The notes: generated from the sequence alone by a model not told the origin. Positions 46,364-56,448 are shown, numbered from the stretch's first letter. The stretch is 64,000 bases of DNA from Haloquadratum walsbyi J07HQW2 (GCF_000415985.1 NZ_KE356561.1:1733487-1797486), one strand, 5' to 3'. Numbers and translations: made by a program.

Positions 46364-46741
46364 TCAGTTGTCTTCAACAAGTACGGCGCTAACTTGACCC
46401 GTTTGTCCTGGTCGAGACGTCACACGTGCTTGCCCTGCAGAGGTTTTAATGATTGCTCCCTTTGTGATAATATTTCGTCGAATATAATTAACATTCGCAG
46501 GATTATCAACAACATTTTCAATCTCTTCCGTAGACACCTCACCGCCATCTGCGACTTGTGCAATATTTGTTGATAATGCTCGGAGTTTATTTTCGGACCC
46601 ACGCGCATCGATAACTTGGAATCGTGGGTCATCGACCGTTGTTTCTGCAGCCTCACGCCCGAGTTGGTGTCGCTTCTTTTTACCTACGTTATGAAGTCGC
46701 CCACCAGTTCGTTTCCGCGTTGATCGTCCTTGGTCTTTCAT
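46364..46741 (-). CDS. rps8e: 30S ribosomal protein S8e
   Basis: Archaeal/eukaryotic small-subunit protein with no bacterial homologue. Starting MKDQGRSTRKRTGGRLHNVGKKKRHQLGR, it has the basic N-terminal arm, then VIDARGSENKLRALSTNIAQVAD and the C-terminal barrel PANVNYIRRNIITKGAIIKT...VTSRPGQTGQVSAVLV. The 125-residue length is typical. An in-frame ATG at 46771 would add ten residues and is not expected. Confidence 0.96.
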   Translation of the reverse strand: MKDQGRSTRKRTGGRLHNVGKKKRHQLGREAAETTVDDPRFQVIDARGSENKLRALSTNIAQVADGGEVSTEEIENVVDNPANVNYIRRNIITKGAIIKTSAGQARVTSRPGQTGQVSAVLVEDN

Positions 46742-47028
46742 GTAAATAAACACTCTCGGTGAATACTTCAATGACTCGCATTACACGTATGCTCGGTATT
46801 AATTGCACATTATTCCAAAAGCAGCAATCTGTACGTTTATATATGATTTGCTGAGAGACGTCAAATAGGGTATATCAATAAAATTAATATAATAACCGTG
46901 ACGATTTAGATGAGTGCATCAGCGAATACAATTTAATCGTGGGATAAAAATTGCTTCACGGGATAGCTATCTCTGGCATTGATAGATGCAGTTGAGTAGT
47001 TTATATCATTTGCACACACAATATTAGT

Positions 47029-47490
47029 ATGAGTCTTAAAATCGCTGTTGCTGTCCCATTTAAACAACGTGGGAAAACACGTCTCGGTGAGGGGTCATTT
47101 GTCGTTGCACTTTCACTTGACCGCAACTGGTTTTCACCTGACCAGGTCCAGCGGTTGATTACTATCGCTGCTAGCCGGGGATTACTTTCTCAGTCTGGTG
47201 ATAAAGTTATTGCAGAGTTCGACCCAGCGACTATTTCGATTCCTGACTCATACGAACCTGATGAGTCAATTCTTCGAGAACAATCAGCATTTGAGCAGTT
47301 ACTTGATGCACTTGTTACCGCCGGACATGAGAAACGCAAGGTGGTTGCTGAAATCAACGAACGACAGCGCCACCTTGGGATTTCTGTTGAAGCAGCAGCG
47401 GCAGTATATGCAATAGAAGCTGGTGTTGACCTCGATACAGATACCGGTAGTGCGATTGATGCTGCATATGAGTCAGTTTGTAATCAATAA
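47029..47490 (+). CDS. DUF2240 family protein
   Basis: A 153-residue soluble archaeal protein. It starts MSLKIAVAVPFKQRGKTRLGEGSFVVALSLDRNWFSPDQVQRLI, continues ASRGLLSQSGDKVIAEFDPATISIPDSYEPDESIL and ends EKRKVVAEINERQRHLGISVEAAAAVYAIEAGVD. The N-terminal half looks like a winged-helix domain, so DNA or RNA binding is possible. The family is widespread in euryarchaea and uncharacterised. Confidence 0.8.
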   Translation: MSLKIAVAVPFKQRGKTRLGEGSFVVALSLDRNWFSPDQVQRLITIAASRGLLSQSGDKVIAEFDPATISIPDSYEPDESILREQSAFEQLLDALVTAGHEKRKVVAEINERQRHLGISVEAAAAVYAIEAGVDLDTDTGSAIDAAYESVCNQ

Positions 47491-47816
47491 ACTAACTCAT
47501 CGAATATCAGTTCTTACTGCAATTGTATTTTCTGTATAATAAAAACTTCATACGTGCAAAGTTGCGTCTTAATTGACACAGATAGATTTTATTTGGACTG
47601 TTCGACGGTCGTGGCTGTCACTAATCTTGGCTATGGGTGTGCTCTCAAATGTACCAGAAATGTAACATAAAACGTGAGACAGAGCAGCTTCAGGATAATC
47701 ACAAAACCACATCAGATTTCATCTTGATCGTGACGATTGGTTCAATTCAACAGTCGCTGCAACTACGCTCAAAACGAGTATCCACATTGAATCTAGCCGC
47801 TCCTATGGCGGAGATT
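47491..47816. other. Spacer between converging genes
   Basis: About 325 bases between DUF2240 and the 3' end of carB. One frame crosses it, but its composition is unlike a protein of this organism. Nothing else recognised. Confidence 0.35.
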
Positions 47817-50800
47817 TTATCCCCACTTGCTGGTCATTGTTGGCCGGTCAGAGACTGGATCAACATCAATCGGGTCATCTTTGGTATCAATCGCTTCAAG
47901 TGCCGCAAAGGCTGATGCAGTCGTCGAGAAGTATGTGATTTCTTCTTCGACGCAAATCTCAAGTGGACCGCGATCGCGGGAAATGACAATATCAATTTCA
48001 CCCTGTCGAAGCGCACTGATAAGAGCCTCTGTGCTATCACTCTCCGGGAACGTCGCGAGTTCAAAGCATGCATCATATCCATCTCGTAATGCAGTACCAT
48101 CATCACTATCAGGGTCTGGGAACTCCTCATCTGAGAGATCGACCCAGGCGGTTCCTGCAGACGGAATTGATTTTCCAACTGAGTTTTGTGCTTTATCATA
48201 GGCTTTTCCAAAGGTTGAGGCAGTTCCCATCACCTCACCAGTCGATTTCATCTCAGGACCGAGTCGTGGGTCTGACCCTGGTAATCGATCAAACGGTAAG
48301 ACGACTTCTTTGACACTGGTTTCTGCTGGAATCTGCTCGGTGGTATCTAGTGTGGTAAGTGACTCACCAGCCATCACTTTCGCTGCGAGTTTCGCGACTG
48401 GAACGCCTGTTGCCTTTGAAACGAATGGCACGGTGCGTGATGATCGTGGATTTGCCTCAAGAACATACACATCGTTATCCTTGACAGCTAATTGTACGTT
48501 TAATAATCCAACTGTGTCCAGTGCAGTAGCAATATCCTCTGTAACAGCGCGGACACGAGACATCGTTTCAGTGCTCAATGAACGCGGTGGAATCATACAT
48601 GCAGAGTCACCTGAGTGGACCCCGGCACTCTCGACATGCTCCATAACACCGCCAATGATTGTCCGCTCACCATCAGAAACAGCGTCAACATCAAGCTCAA
48701 TCGCATCAGCAAGGAACTGATCAATAAGGATAGGCTTATCAGGTGAAACACGAACTGCCTCCTCGATGTACTCCTGTAACTCTGCATCAGAGTGAACAAC
48801 ATCCATTGCGCGTCCTCCAAGCACATATGAAGGGCGAACAAGGACAGGGTATCCAAGTTCATTCGCGAGCGTAAGCGCCTCAGACTCACTTGTTGCTGAC
48901 CCACCAATGGGTTGTTTGATGCCAAGGTCACCCATCAAGCGATTAAATCGGTCACGATCTTCAGCAAGGTCCATCGCGTCAACACTCGTGCCAAGAATAT
49001 CACAATCAAGTCCGCGGCGGTCAAGTTCATTTTCAAGTGGCTGTCCGATATTAACTGAAGTTTGTCCGCCAAACTGCACCATTACCCCATCAGCGTTGGT
49101 TGCCTCAGCAACATCTGCGACCTCCTCAGCAGTAATTGGTTCAAAAAAGAGTCCATCGGACGTGTCATAATCCGTCGAGACAGTTTCTGGATTATTATTG
49201 ATAACATGTGCACCGATTCCAAGTTCCCTGAGAGCACGGACTGCATGTACCGAACAGTAATCAAATTCAACGCCCTGTCCGATTCTGATTGGACCACCAC
49301 CGACGACAACGACACTTTCGACATCACGGTCAACGCGAAGTTCCCCGGCTGCTGCAGCACCTTCATACGGTCCAGAACCCGAGGCAAATTCTGGTTTTCG
49401 TGAAGAGTAATAATATGGTGTTTGTGCAGCGAACTCGCCAGCACAAGTATCGACTTGCTTGTATGTTCGTCCAGGAACAGTTCTCTCAACCGCGTCAATT
49501 GCTTCATCTGCTGTCTCCGCAATTTCAGTGTTTGTGATACCAGTCGTTGCAGCGGTTGTAAGTTCACCATTTTGTGCGGATTTTAGTGCGGTTGACACAC
49601 GTTGAAATCGCTCAAGATACCATTGTTTGATGCCCGTCAACTCAGCAACTGTGTCGACGGAATACTCACGATTGAACCCCTCAAAGATTGCATATGCACG
49701 GTCTGGCGTTGGTCTGTCAAGATACTCTGATTTGAGTTCTATGTCACTGAGTGTTTCAAGATCGGCTGCTGGGTCATACTCGGATGAGCGCAATGCCTTT
49801 AATAGTGATTCTTCAAACGTGCGACCGATAGCCATTGCCTCGCCGGTCGATTTCATGGCTGTTGAGAGCTCAAAGTCAACATTGTCAAATTTATCCTTAG
49901 GCCAGCGTGGAACCTTCGTGACGATATAGTCGATTGCAGGCTCGAACGCAGCGGTCGTTTCACCGGTTATCTCATTTTCAATCTCATGGAGTCGTTTGCC
50001 AAGTGCCACTTTTGCTGTAACGCGGGCGATTGGATATCCAGTCGCTTTCGAAGCAAGCGCTGAGGACCGAGAGACTCGAGGATTTACTTCAACAACACGG
50101 TACTCCCCGCCTGGCGTTCCATCATCATGCCACGCGAACTGAATATTACAACCACCCTGAATTCCAAGTTCTCGAATGACATCGAGTGCAGCATTACGCA
50201 TTGCCTGATGTCCTTCATCTGGGATAACCTGCGATGGAGTCACTACAATTGATTCACCAGTATGGATCCCCATCGGATCGAGGTTCTCCATATTACAGAT
50301 AATAATCGTTGAATCGTCAGCATCACGCATTACCTCATACTCAAGCTCTACCCACCCAGCAATCGATTCGGTGATTAACACCTCACTGTTACGAGAGAGT
50401 CGTAATCCCTTGCGGACACGTTCGACCAGTTCATTCATTTCAGCAACAACACCTGACCCAGATCCACCAAGGGTGTATGTGGTACGTGCAATAACTGGGA
50501 GCCCACCGACTGCCTCAACAGCATCATATACTCGATCTCTGAGATCTGATTCGGTGAGCGATTGGACAGCCTCACCCTCTGTCAGAGAGATTGTCCTCGA
50601 TTGCGGTACTGGCTGTCCAATCCGCTCCATTCGCTGACGAAATAGGTCGCGATCTTCTGTTGCATATATTGTCTCAAGTGGTGTCCCCATAATCTCAACA
50701 TTGTGAGTTTCAAGAACACCTTCTTCTGCAAGTTCCGCTGTGACATTCAAACCAGTCTGTCCACCGAGTCCAGCAATCACACCGTCTGGTTGTTCAGTGC

Positions 50801-51083
50801 GAATAATCTCCGCGATTGCCGTGGTCGTAATTGGCTCGATATATACTCGATCAGCCATCTCCGGATCGGTCATGATTGTTGCAGGATTCGAGTTGACGAG
50901 GACAACCCGTGCGCCCTCTTCCTGAAGCGCCCGACAGGCCTGTGCGCCAGAATAATCAAACTCAGCTGCCTGCCCAATTTGAATTGGACCACTACCGATA
51001 AGTAGGATCGTCCGGTCGGCTGATGCGATGTCAGCGCTATCGGTATCAGTCCGTATGTTAGTATCTGCGTCCTCGTCAGTCAT
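47817..51083 (-). CDS. carB: Carbamoyl-phosphate synthase large subunit
   Basis: Makes carbamoyl phosphate from bicarbonate, ATP and ammonia supplied by CarA, for pyrimidines and arginine. Both halves are complete: ILLIGSGPIQIGQAAEFDYSGAQACRAL and VVVGGGPIRIGQGVEFDYCSVHAVRAL start the two carbamate-kinase-like domains, with ATP-grasp blocks VIARTTYTLGGSGSGVV and VLVRPSYVLGGRAMDVV and VVEVNPRVSRSSALASKATGYPIA/VLEANPRSSRTVPFVSKATGVPVA, and a C-terminal MGS-like domain. I chose ATG 51083 over GTG 51086 because CTTATTA at about 51108-51114 fits a TATA box for a leaderless message. carA is not in the window. Confidence 0.97.
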   Translation of the reverse strand: MTDEDADTNIRTDTDSADIASADRTILLIGSGPIQIGQAAEFDYSGAQACRALQEEGARVVLVNSNPATIMTDPEMADRVYIEPITTTAIAEIIRTEQPDGVIAGLGGQTGLNVTAELAEEGVLETHNVEIMGTPLETIYATEDRDLFRQRMERIGQPVPQSRTISLTEGEAVQSLTESDLRDRVYDAVEAVGGLPVIARTTYTLGGSGSGVVAEMNELVERVRKGLRLSRNSEVLITESIAGWVELEYEVMRDADDSTIIICNMENLDPMGIHTGESIVVTPSQVIPDEGHQAMRNAALDVIRELGIQGGCNIQFAWHDDGTPGGEYRVVEVNPRVSRSSALASKATGYPIARVTAKVALGKRLHEIENEITGETTAAFEPAIDYIVTKVPRWPKDKFDNVDFELSTAMKSTGEAMAIGRTFEESLLKALRSSEYDPAADLETLSDIELKSEYLDRPTPDRAYAIFEGFNREYSVDTVAELTGIKQWYLERFQRVSTALKSAQNGELTTAATTGITNTEIAETADEAIDAVERTVPGRTYKQVDTCAGEFAAQTPYYYSSRKPEFASGSGPYEGAAAAGELRVDRDVESVVVVGGGPIRIGQGVEFDYCSVHAVRALRELGIGAHVINNNPETVSTDYDTSDGLFFEPITAEEVADVAEATNADGVMVQFGGQTSVNIGQPLENELDRRGLDCDILGTSVDAMDLAEDRDRFNRLMGDLGIKQPIGGSATSESEALTLANELGYPVLVRPSYVLGGRAMDVVHSDAELQEYIEEAVRVSPDKPILIDQFLADAIELDVDAVSDGERTIIGGVMEHVESAGVHSGDSACMIPPRSLSTETMSRVRAVTEDIATALDTVGLLNVQLAVKDNDVYVLEANPRSSRTVPFVSKATGVPVAKLAAKVMAGESLTTLDTTEQIPAETSVKEVVLPFDRLPGSDPRLGPEMKSTGEVMGTASTFGKAYDKAQNSVGKSIPSAGTAWVDLSDEEFPDPDSDDGTALRDGYDACFELATFPESDSTEALISALRQGEIDIVISRDRGPLEICVEEEITYFSTTASAFAALEAIDTKDDPIDVDPVSDRPTMTSKWG

Positions 51084-51217
51084 CACTGCGGTACAGTCTG
51101 CACATCGTAATAAGCCCGGCGAAATGCTACGAGATGCGAAGTCGGGTTGCGAAATTCGTAATCTAGTGATATAAAATAAGTATTGGATTCTCTATCTTCT
51201 ATAATGAATTGTAGCTA

Positions 51218-51745
51218 TTACATCGCGTCAGCTTCAGAGAATTCACGTTGCTCACGATATTGATCGACAAATTCGCCGATATCAAACTCATGCATCTGTG
51301 ATTCAAACTGTGTTGCAATAGAATCTTCACCGTGACTAACAGCATGGTCCATTAACTCAATCACCAACTCAACAACGACTTCGTGTAATCGGCGAGAATC
51401 AAAGTCAGTAACCCAGACAATCCCTGCACCTACCTCGCCGTCATTGCTTACATCAACAACGGCGACACGATCAGGAAATTCCTCAAGTACAATCCCAAGA
51501 AGATGGGCGGTACCGAACTCTGGCATATCCTCGCTGGTCGTTTCTACTGCCTCTCTAAGCACTTCGACAAGGAACTCTGGAAGAAAGCGCTCTGCAGGGT
51601 GGATATCCATCACAACAGCATGCTGCTCCCCACAGTCGCACTCAAACTCACGCATTCCGAGGTCAAGTTGGCGGACAGCAGTTGTCTCACCACAAGCTAA
51701 GTCAATAGTTTCACCACCCCCACTGGGAACCCGCGGTTGTGTCAT
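51218..51745 (-). CDS. DUF5815 family protein
   Basis: A 175-residue acidic protein. Residues 12-45 hold IDLACGETTAVRQLDLGMREFECDCGEQHAVVMDIHP, with Cys residues (C17, C36, C38) suggestive of a zinc site, followed by helical EFLVEVLREAVETTSEDMPEFGTAHLLGIVLEEFPDRVAVVDVSNDGEVGAGIVWVTDFDSRRLHEVVVELVIELMDHAVSHG. This fits the haloarchaeal DUF5815 family as I recall it, function unknown. It lies upstream of carB on the same strand about 130 bases away. Confidence 0.72.
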   Translation of the reverse strand: MTQPRVPSGGGETIDLACGETTAVRQLDLGMREFECDCGEQHAVVMDIHPAERFLPEFLVEVLREAVETTSEDMPEFGTAHLLGIVLEEFPDRVAVVDVSNDGEVGAGIVWVTDFDSRRLHEVVVELVIELMDHAVSHGEDSIATQFESQMHEFDIGEFVDQYREQREFSEADAM

Positions 51746-51896
51746 ACTATTATATTGTATCCACAGCTGTTAAAAACCCTTATTTGGACAGCTAACTGTA
51801 TTAATCACTATTTTTACTCATGAGGTCTCAGTTCTGACTTCGATTGTAATCGGAGAATCACAGCAGCGGGTTGGTTTACAGCCACCTCAGGTCCCG

Positions 51897-52148
51897 TCAC
51901 TCACTTGCAGTTGTGTATAACAGAGGACCGACAAGTAACAGTGCAATACCTAAGAAAAGATAATGTATCGGCACAAGTGCCTGTGGTGTGAGAATAAAGA
52001 TAAGACCAAAGAGGGTAGTGTTTGCTGCGACTAGTCGCTGGGACTTCAATGGAAGTGCGCCGACAGTGGCAAGCACAAATCCAAGCAATAACGCCTGCCC
52101 GACGTTGTAGTTGAGCAAGAAGCTATCGACAAGCTGTAGAGGGAACAT
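51897..52148 (-). CDS. Small three-helix membrane protein
   Basis: An 83-residue, very hydrophobic protein: FPLQLVDSFLLNYNVGQALLLGFVLATVGAL, LVAANTTLFGLIFILTPQAL and IHYLFLGIALLLVGPLLYTT make three helices. It is followed upstream on the same strand by another small membrane protein gene 57 bases away. No family recognised; a membrane role is all that can be said. Confidence 0.6.
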   Translation of the reverse strand: MFPLQLVDSFLLNYNVGQALLLGFVLATVGALPLKSQRLVAANTTLFGLIFILTPQALVPIHYLFLGIALLLVGPLLYTTASE

Positions 52149-52205
52149 CGGTAATCTGGTTTTCTATGTGACCTGTTCATTAAACTTCCGTTCTTCAGAG
52201 CAGTC

Positions 52206-52538
52206 TCACCGTCCGGTTGGACCCGTAATATCAAGTGGACGTATCCACCCAAACCACACCGCAAAGACCATTCCAGCATATCCGAGTGTGTAGATGATAA
52301 CTCCAAGATCATTGTATCCCGCCTCAGCGAGAGCTCGTCGTGCAAGTCCTGACCCAGCAATGCCGCTCAACAATAACGCTCCTAATAATAATTTACTCCG
52401 CGTCAACTCGAAGAGACCTACGTCGGTTTGATCAACCGTGTTGAGTGTCTTGACGGTGTCGTCAGTACGATTGGCATCAGTGTCAGTTCCAGTGCCAGTA
52501 TCGCCCGAATTGTCATCTGTTGTACTGTCGGTGCTCAT
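52206..52538 (-). CDS. Small two-helix membrane protein with acidic N-terminus
   Basis: A 110-residue protein with an Asp/Thr-rich disordered first 40 residues (TDSTTDDNSGDTGTGTDTDA), then SKLLLGALLLSGIAGSGLARRAL and GVIIYTLGYAGMVFAVWFGWIRPLDI as two helices. It resembles a class of haloarchaeal proteins with no assigned function. Possibly co-transcribed with the following three-helix protein. Confidence 0.6.
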   Translation of the reverse strand: MSTDSTTDDNSGDTGTGTDTDANRTDDTVKTLNTVDQTDVGLFELTRSKLLLGALLLSGIAGSGLARRALAEAGYNDLGVIIYTLGYAGMVFAVWFGWIRPLDITGPTGR

Positions 52539-52703
52539 ACGTATACTCGTGAGTTACCGTTGATAACTCCTGAATTACTCGATTCAATCGGGTCATGCAC
52601 GTGGTCATATTGATCCACGTTTGAATAAAAGCTCGGCATTAACAGTCCCACCGGTAATCGGTATGTAACGAAATTAGTTGGCTGGGGAGTTACGACCCGG
52701 ACT

Positions 52704-52726
52704 CCAACTACAGTATGAATAGTTGG
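52704..52726. terminator. Hairpin just downstream of tRNA-Ile
   Basis: CCAACTA (52704-52710) and TAGTTGG (52720-52726) form a seven-base stem with a nine-base loop, starting nine bases past the 3' end of the tRNA on the minus strand. It may mark the end or processing site of the tRNA transcript. Confidence 0.4.
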
Positions 52727-52734
52727 AAAGGAGG

Positions 52735-52808
52735 TGGGCCAACACGGATTTGAACCGTGGACCTCCCGGTTATCAGCCGAGCGCTCAACCTGACTGAGCT
52801 ATTGGCCC
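52735..52808 (-). tRNA. tRNA-Ile (anticodon GAU)
   Basis: On the minus strand the sequence folds as a complete tRNA: acceptor GGGCCAA pairs with TTGGCCC followed by discriminator A, a D-arm contains TAGCTCAGTCAGG, the anticodon arm CGGCTGATAACCG presents GAT, and the T-arm has GGTTCAAATCC. No intron is seen and the 3' CCA is not encoded at the expected position. It has a possible TATA box (TTTAAG at 52843-52848 on the + strand) with a purine-rich BRE-like stretch beyond it. It can act as a chromosomal integration site, but I see no attached element. Confidence 0.97.
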
Positions 52809-52842
52809 AGCGGAGCGCATGTGATGCTAGCGTAATGATGTG

Positions 52843-52854
52843 TTTAAGCGTTTC
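52843..52854 (-). promoter_or_regulatory. Possible promoter of tRNA-Ile
   Basis: Read on the minus strand, GAAACG followed by CTTAAA forms a BRE/TATA-like pair about 35-45 bases upstream of the mature tRNA 5' end, leaving room for a short leader removed by RNase P. Confidence 0.35.
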
Positions 52855-52935
52855 CTTTCAGCGGTTTTCCAGTCGTATCAAAATCAATGCACTGCATCGA
52901 GATGGGCAGCAATATTATCTGCATAAGCTGATTCA

Positions 52936-53415
52936 CTATCGATCTTCATCAGGATGCCCATACTCCTCTGGATCAAGATTTATTGTATCATCATCTGGGA
53001 AGCCATTCACATATACATTACCGGATATGAAATCATTCGTTCGTTGATCAAGTATCGGCGTGACGATATACCGTTTCGCGAGAATGCGAATCGGATATCG
53101 TGTAACAGGAATTGCACTTGCGAATCCAATTACGTCAGTAACAATCCCAGGTGTCAGTAAGAATGCACCAGCAGCAATGAGCAATCCTCCATCAATTAAT
53201 TCATTCGTCGGGAGCGTTCCCTGTGCAATCTTCTGTTGGATTCGCTGTATTGTTGTCCGACCCTCAGCACGGACAAGCACCATCCCGAAGAGCCCAGTCA
53301 AGACGACAATAAGCACTGTGGCAAGGAGACCGATGGTTGTCGCAATCGGCACAAGAAGCAATGTATCAACGAGTGGAATCGATAGTAGAGCTACGATCAC
53401 CCATCGAGTCTTCAT
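52936..53415 (-). CDS. FxsA family membrane protein
   Basis: A 159-residue protein starting MKTRWVIVALLSIPLVDTLLLVPIATTIGL, followed by ATVLIVVLTGLFGMVLVRAEGRTTIQRIQQKIAQGTLPTNELIDGGLLIAAGAFLLTPGIVTDVIGF, matching FxsA: several helices and the conserved RIQQKIAQGTLPTNELIDG and LTPGIVTD segments. The C-terminus is polar and acidic. In Escherichia coli FxsA affects exclusion of phage T7 by F; the archaeal role is unknown. An in-frame ATG at 53430 adds five residues. Confidence 0.85.
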   Translation of the reverse strand: MKTRWVIVALLSIPLVDTLLLVPIATTIGLLATVLIVVLTGLFGMVLVRAEGRTTIQRIQQKIAQGTLPTNELIDGGLLIAAGAFLLTPGIVTDVIGFASAIPVTRYPIRILAKRYIVTPILDQRTNDFISGNVYVNGFPDDDTINLDPEEYGHPDEDR

Positions 53416-53544
53416 ATAATGAATACCCAATCAGCATTGATAGCCCTTGTGTCGATATCAATCTTGAGTATATATTTTTAATATTGTATCGTACTGTGAT
53501 TGATACCTCAATTTCTTAATACGTGTCATCACTGATATTATGTT

Positions 53545-55254
53545 GTGATTGACGATCCGACCCGCGTTGAGTGGCGGCAGTGGGGTGATGAGGCATTTGC
53601 CAAAGCACAGGCGAGTGATACACCGGTGCTTCTCTCATTGACGGCAACTTGGTGTGACGGTTGTCAGGAGATGGATATGGAGACGCACGCTGAGCCACAT
53701 ATTGCCGCCAATATTAATAACGGGTTCATTACAATTTGTGTCGATATTGATCGTCATCCGCGGGTTCGTGAGCGATACAATATGGGTGAATTCCCATCGA
53801 CTGTTTTCTGTACATCAACAGGAAAACCCCTCACAGGTGCTGGTGGTATACGACAAGTTACTGATTCTGTCCGGTCTGTTTGGACCGAACGAGGTGCTGA
53901 TGCCGGTCGAATTCTATAACCACTTACAGACGACCCGACACCGGTGGGAACGGTCGATGACCGTATTGCCGGACAACTCGAGTCAAAATGGAATGATCAA
54001 TTCGTAGGGTGGGAAGATAGTGCAAAATTCCCACTTTCACGACCAATCGAGTTCGCTCTCAAGCGTGAGCGAAATCAAGCAATTGAGACACTTCATGTAA
54101 CTGCAGAATCGCTGTATGATCATGGAACGGATGGATTCTATCGATACACTGACAACCGCGATTGGTCAACACTTCGTAAAAAAGATTCTTTATACGAATG
54201 CTGTTGATTCGTGCATTCGCAAACGGATAGCTGTATACCGGTGAGGAAACGCTGCTTGACCCGGCATATGGTACACAACAGTTCCTAGTTGATCAACTGT
54301 GGAACAGTCACGCGTTTGCAAAAGATATTGCCCCACAATTGGAGAGTGATACGAATAAAGAGGAATCAGACGCGACTGCCGATTCTCGTTGTGATCCAAC
54401 AATGTATGTGGGGTCAAACGCTCTCATGGCAGATGCACTGTTGACACTGGGCGCGTATAATGACGATGAGGAAGCACATGAATACGGTCGTCGTGTGCTC
54501 ATGGCAGTTGAGTCAGCGTTCATCATCAGTAGTGGGGCTGTGTTTCATGCTGATTACGATGGAGTGTTGAATGAATCACATATATCTGATGATACGACTT
54601 TTAGCTCAGAGACGGAGACATAGATTCTTCCGAGCCCATGTTGTTGTTGTTAGAAGACCATGCTCGCATTATCAACGTATTCGTTACCGCACGTCGGGCG
54701 CTTGGACAGGATGTGAATGAGCTTACAAATAATCCTATGTCGATGGCCACCCCCATTGCCGACACTGCAATTGACTAACTTTATGATACTGATACTACCG
54801 GAGGGTTTCGAGATGGTCCAACAGCTGGTTCCGGATTGCTTGATCATCCACTGTAACCACTTGATGGAACCGTCAAAATGGCAGATGCATTGGTGAATCT
54901 TGGAATCGTAAGTGATACTCAACAATATATTACAGTTGCAACAGACGCACTTGCAGCGTTCGCAGGTGCCCGTGAGCGATTAGGTGTGCAAGTTGCTGGG
55001 TATAGAGCGGTCACAGCACGAGCAACACGAGTAGTAATTCTTCTAAGAATGGGTGTTGAGGTAGGGTCAGATCTTCACTGTGCTGTGTTGCGTATTGCTG
55101 ATCATGAAGCAATTGTAGTACCCAATGCCGATATCCAAGATGATACACCTCATCTCATTCATGGGTCAGAAACCGAGACCGAGACCGAGACCGAGACCGC
55201 GACCACGACCACGCCGGATGAACTGATGAAAACAGTGTCAGTGCTCACACATTA
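53545..55254 (+). pseudogene. Decayed DUF255/thioredoxin-domain (YyaL-type) gene
   Basis: The N-terminal frame from 53545 is a thioredoxin-like domain (RVEWRQWGDEAFAKAQASDTPVLLSLTATWCDGCQEMD, with CxxC, then FPSTVFCTSTGKPLTGAGG) that ends at 53919. Later frames carry the rest in order: VGTVDDRIAGQLESKWNDQFVGW/AKFPLSRPIEFALKRERNQ (from about 53940), NALMADALLTLGAYNDDEEA (from 54339), and ADALVNLGI...VTDALAAFAGARERLGVQVAGYRAV-like sequence from 54878 to the stop at 55254. At least three frameshifts and several stops are needed, so this large gene (about 550 codons) is dead. Its CxxC domain alone could still be expressed. Confidence 0.85.
55168..55212 (+). repeat. Hexanucleotide tandem repeat (GAGACC)n
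   Basis: GAAACC followed by four perfect GAGACC units and then two degenerate units, coding for alternating Glu-Thr and then Ala-Thr/Thr-Thr in the last frame of the decayed DUF255 gene. Because the unit is a multiple of three, changes in copy number do not shift the frame. Confidence 0.75.
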
Positions 55255-55518
55255 AAGATTGGAGATCAAAAAGTGATTATTCTTACTTACCTACACTTAT
55301 TCATACCCGCTCCAGCTCCACAGAGCGCGCGGATAATTTTATCATTTTAGACCAGGCTCTCAGATTGTAAGAGAATTATCTAAATTTTAACTCAGTGGTC
55401 TACTTTTATACATTCTGCAGAGTATATCATACTGAGATTATAATTACACGGTCTCTTGATTATTCACGCTCGAAATTGCCACATTCGTATATGCAGTAGA
55501 TAGAACAATAACTAGTTA

Positions 55519-56448
55519 CTATGATGTGCTAACTTCTGTTCGCAATTGCTTGAGTGAAACCTCGCGTTCAGCATGTGCATTATGTTGATGAATCGATTCA
55601 TCATTTGATTGTTTCATTCGCACAACAGCGTCATTATCGAGATGGTCAAATGTGTCAACAACTTGCTCAGCCATTGAACGAACACAGTCTTCGACAAATT
55701 TTGCATCAGCATGTGCATGGTATGTCATATAGTCCTCATCTGGACGTTTTGCCAGATTATATATTCGTGCGGACATCGCATCGCGAGCGATGTCGGCAAG
55801 TTCAATCAAGTCAACATCCGGGGATCCATCAGCTGTAACTGTGAGTGTTGCATGCCCACGCTGTGAATGCCCTGGCTGTGGAACCTGCTCGAGGAATGTT
55901 TCAATCGTTTCATCCTCAATATCAAGATCACGCATCACATCACGAGCTCTAGATGCCGACATTCCCTGCGAACACGGACAGACTGTCATCCCAACCACCT
56001 CTGCGCCAATTTCCTCGCGGGTTCCCTCATCAGTCGCAGTCGCGCTGGCAATAATCGAGACTGTATTCTGTGTTGGAAGTTCACTCGCTGGAGTGTCTTC
56101 ATGTATAACAAGGTCTGCGGTCATCTCGACTGTCGCAGTTGTCGTATACTCATGTTTTTCTAATAATCGCTCTGCGACGTCACCGCACATATCCTCGACA
56201 CGAGATACTGATCCCGAAACAGCCGCCTCAAGCGTCTCATCAATTACTTGCATATTTCGGCTCATATCGATTCCCTTTCGACCGCTCGGGAGATCAACAA
56301 ATACCTCGAATTCAGCCATTAATACAAGTGGGTTCTTTCCCTCGCGCTCAATTTTCACGAGTTTATCAACGTCTGTGACTCCAACCTGACTCAATCCGAC
56401 GGTGACGTCGGGACGACTTGCCTGAACATCAGGCAACTGGTGACTCAT
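55519..56448 (-). CDS. mptA: GTP cyclohydrolase IV MptA
   Basis: Iron-dependent GTP cyclohydrolase that starts pterin synthesis, opening GTP to 7,8-dihydroneopterin 2',3'-cyclic phosphate. The 309-residue form starts [33 protein letters not shown] and shows [34 protein letters not shown], the metal region [12 protein letters not shown] and [11 protein letters not shown], and the C-terminal [21 protein letters not shown]. The start at 56448 is supported by CATTAATCG (minus strand) at about 56472-56480, a fair TATA for a leaderless message. An upstream in-frame ATG at 56547 is not plausible. Confidence 0.93.
   Translation of the reverse strand: MSHQLPDVQASRPDVTVGLSQVGVTDVDKLVKIEREGKNPLVLMAEFEVFVDLPSGRKGIDMSRNMQVIDETLEAAVSGSVSRVEDMCGDVAERLLEKHEYTTTATVEMTADLVIHEDTPASELPTQNTVSIIASATATDEGTREEIGAEVVGMTVCPCSQGMSASRARDVMRDLDIEDETIETFLEQVPQPGHSQRGHATLTVTADGSPDVDLIELADIARDAMSARIYNLAKRPDEDYMTYHAHADAKFVEDCVRSMAEQVVDTFDHLDNDAVVRMKQSNDESIHQHNAHAEREVSLKQLRTEVSTS

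Noticed and set aside
47637..47915. 92-codon frame running into carB
   Set aside because: Overlaps the carB 3' end; the product is basic and lacks conserved features.
52735..53430. Integrated element attached to tRNA-Ile
   Set aside because: No integrase gene and no duplicated tRNA 3' end were seen nearby; flanking genes look like ordinary chromosome.
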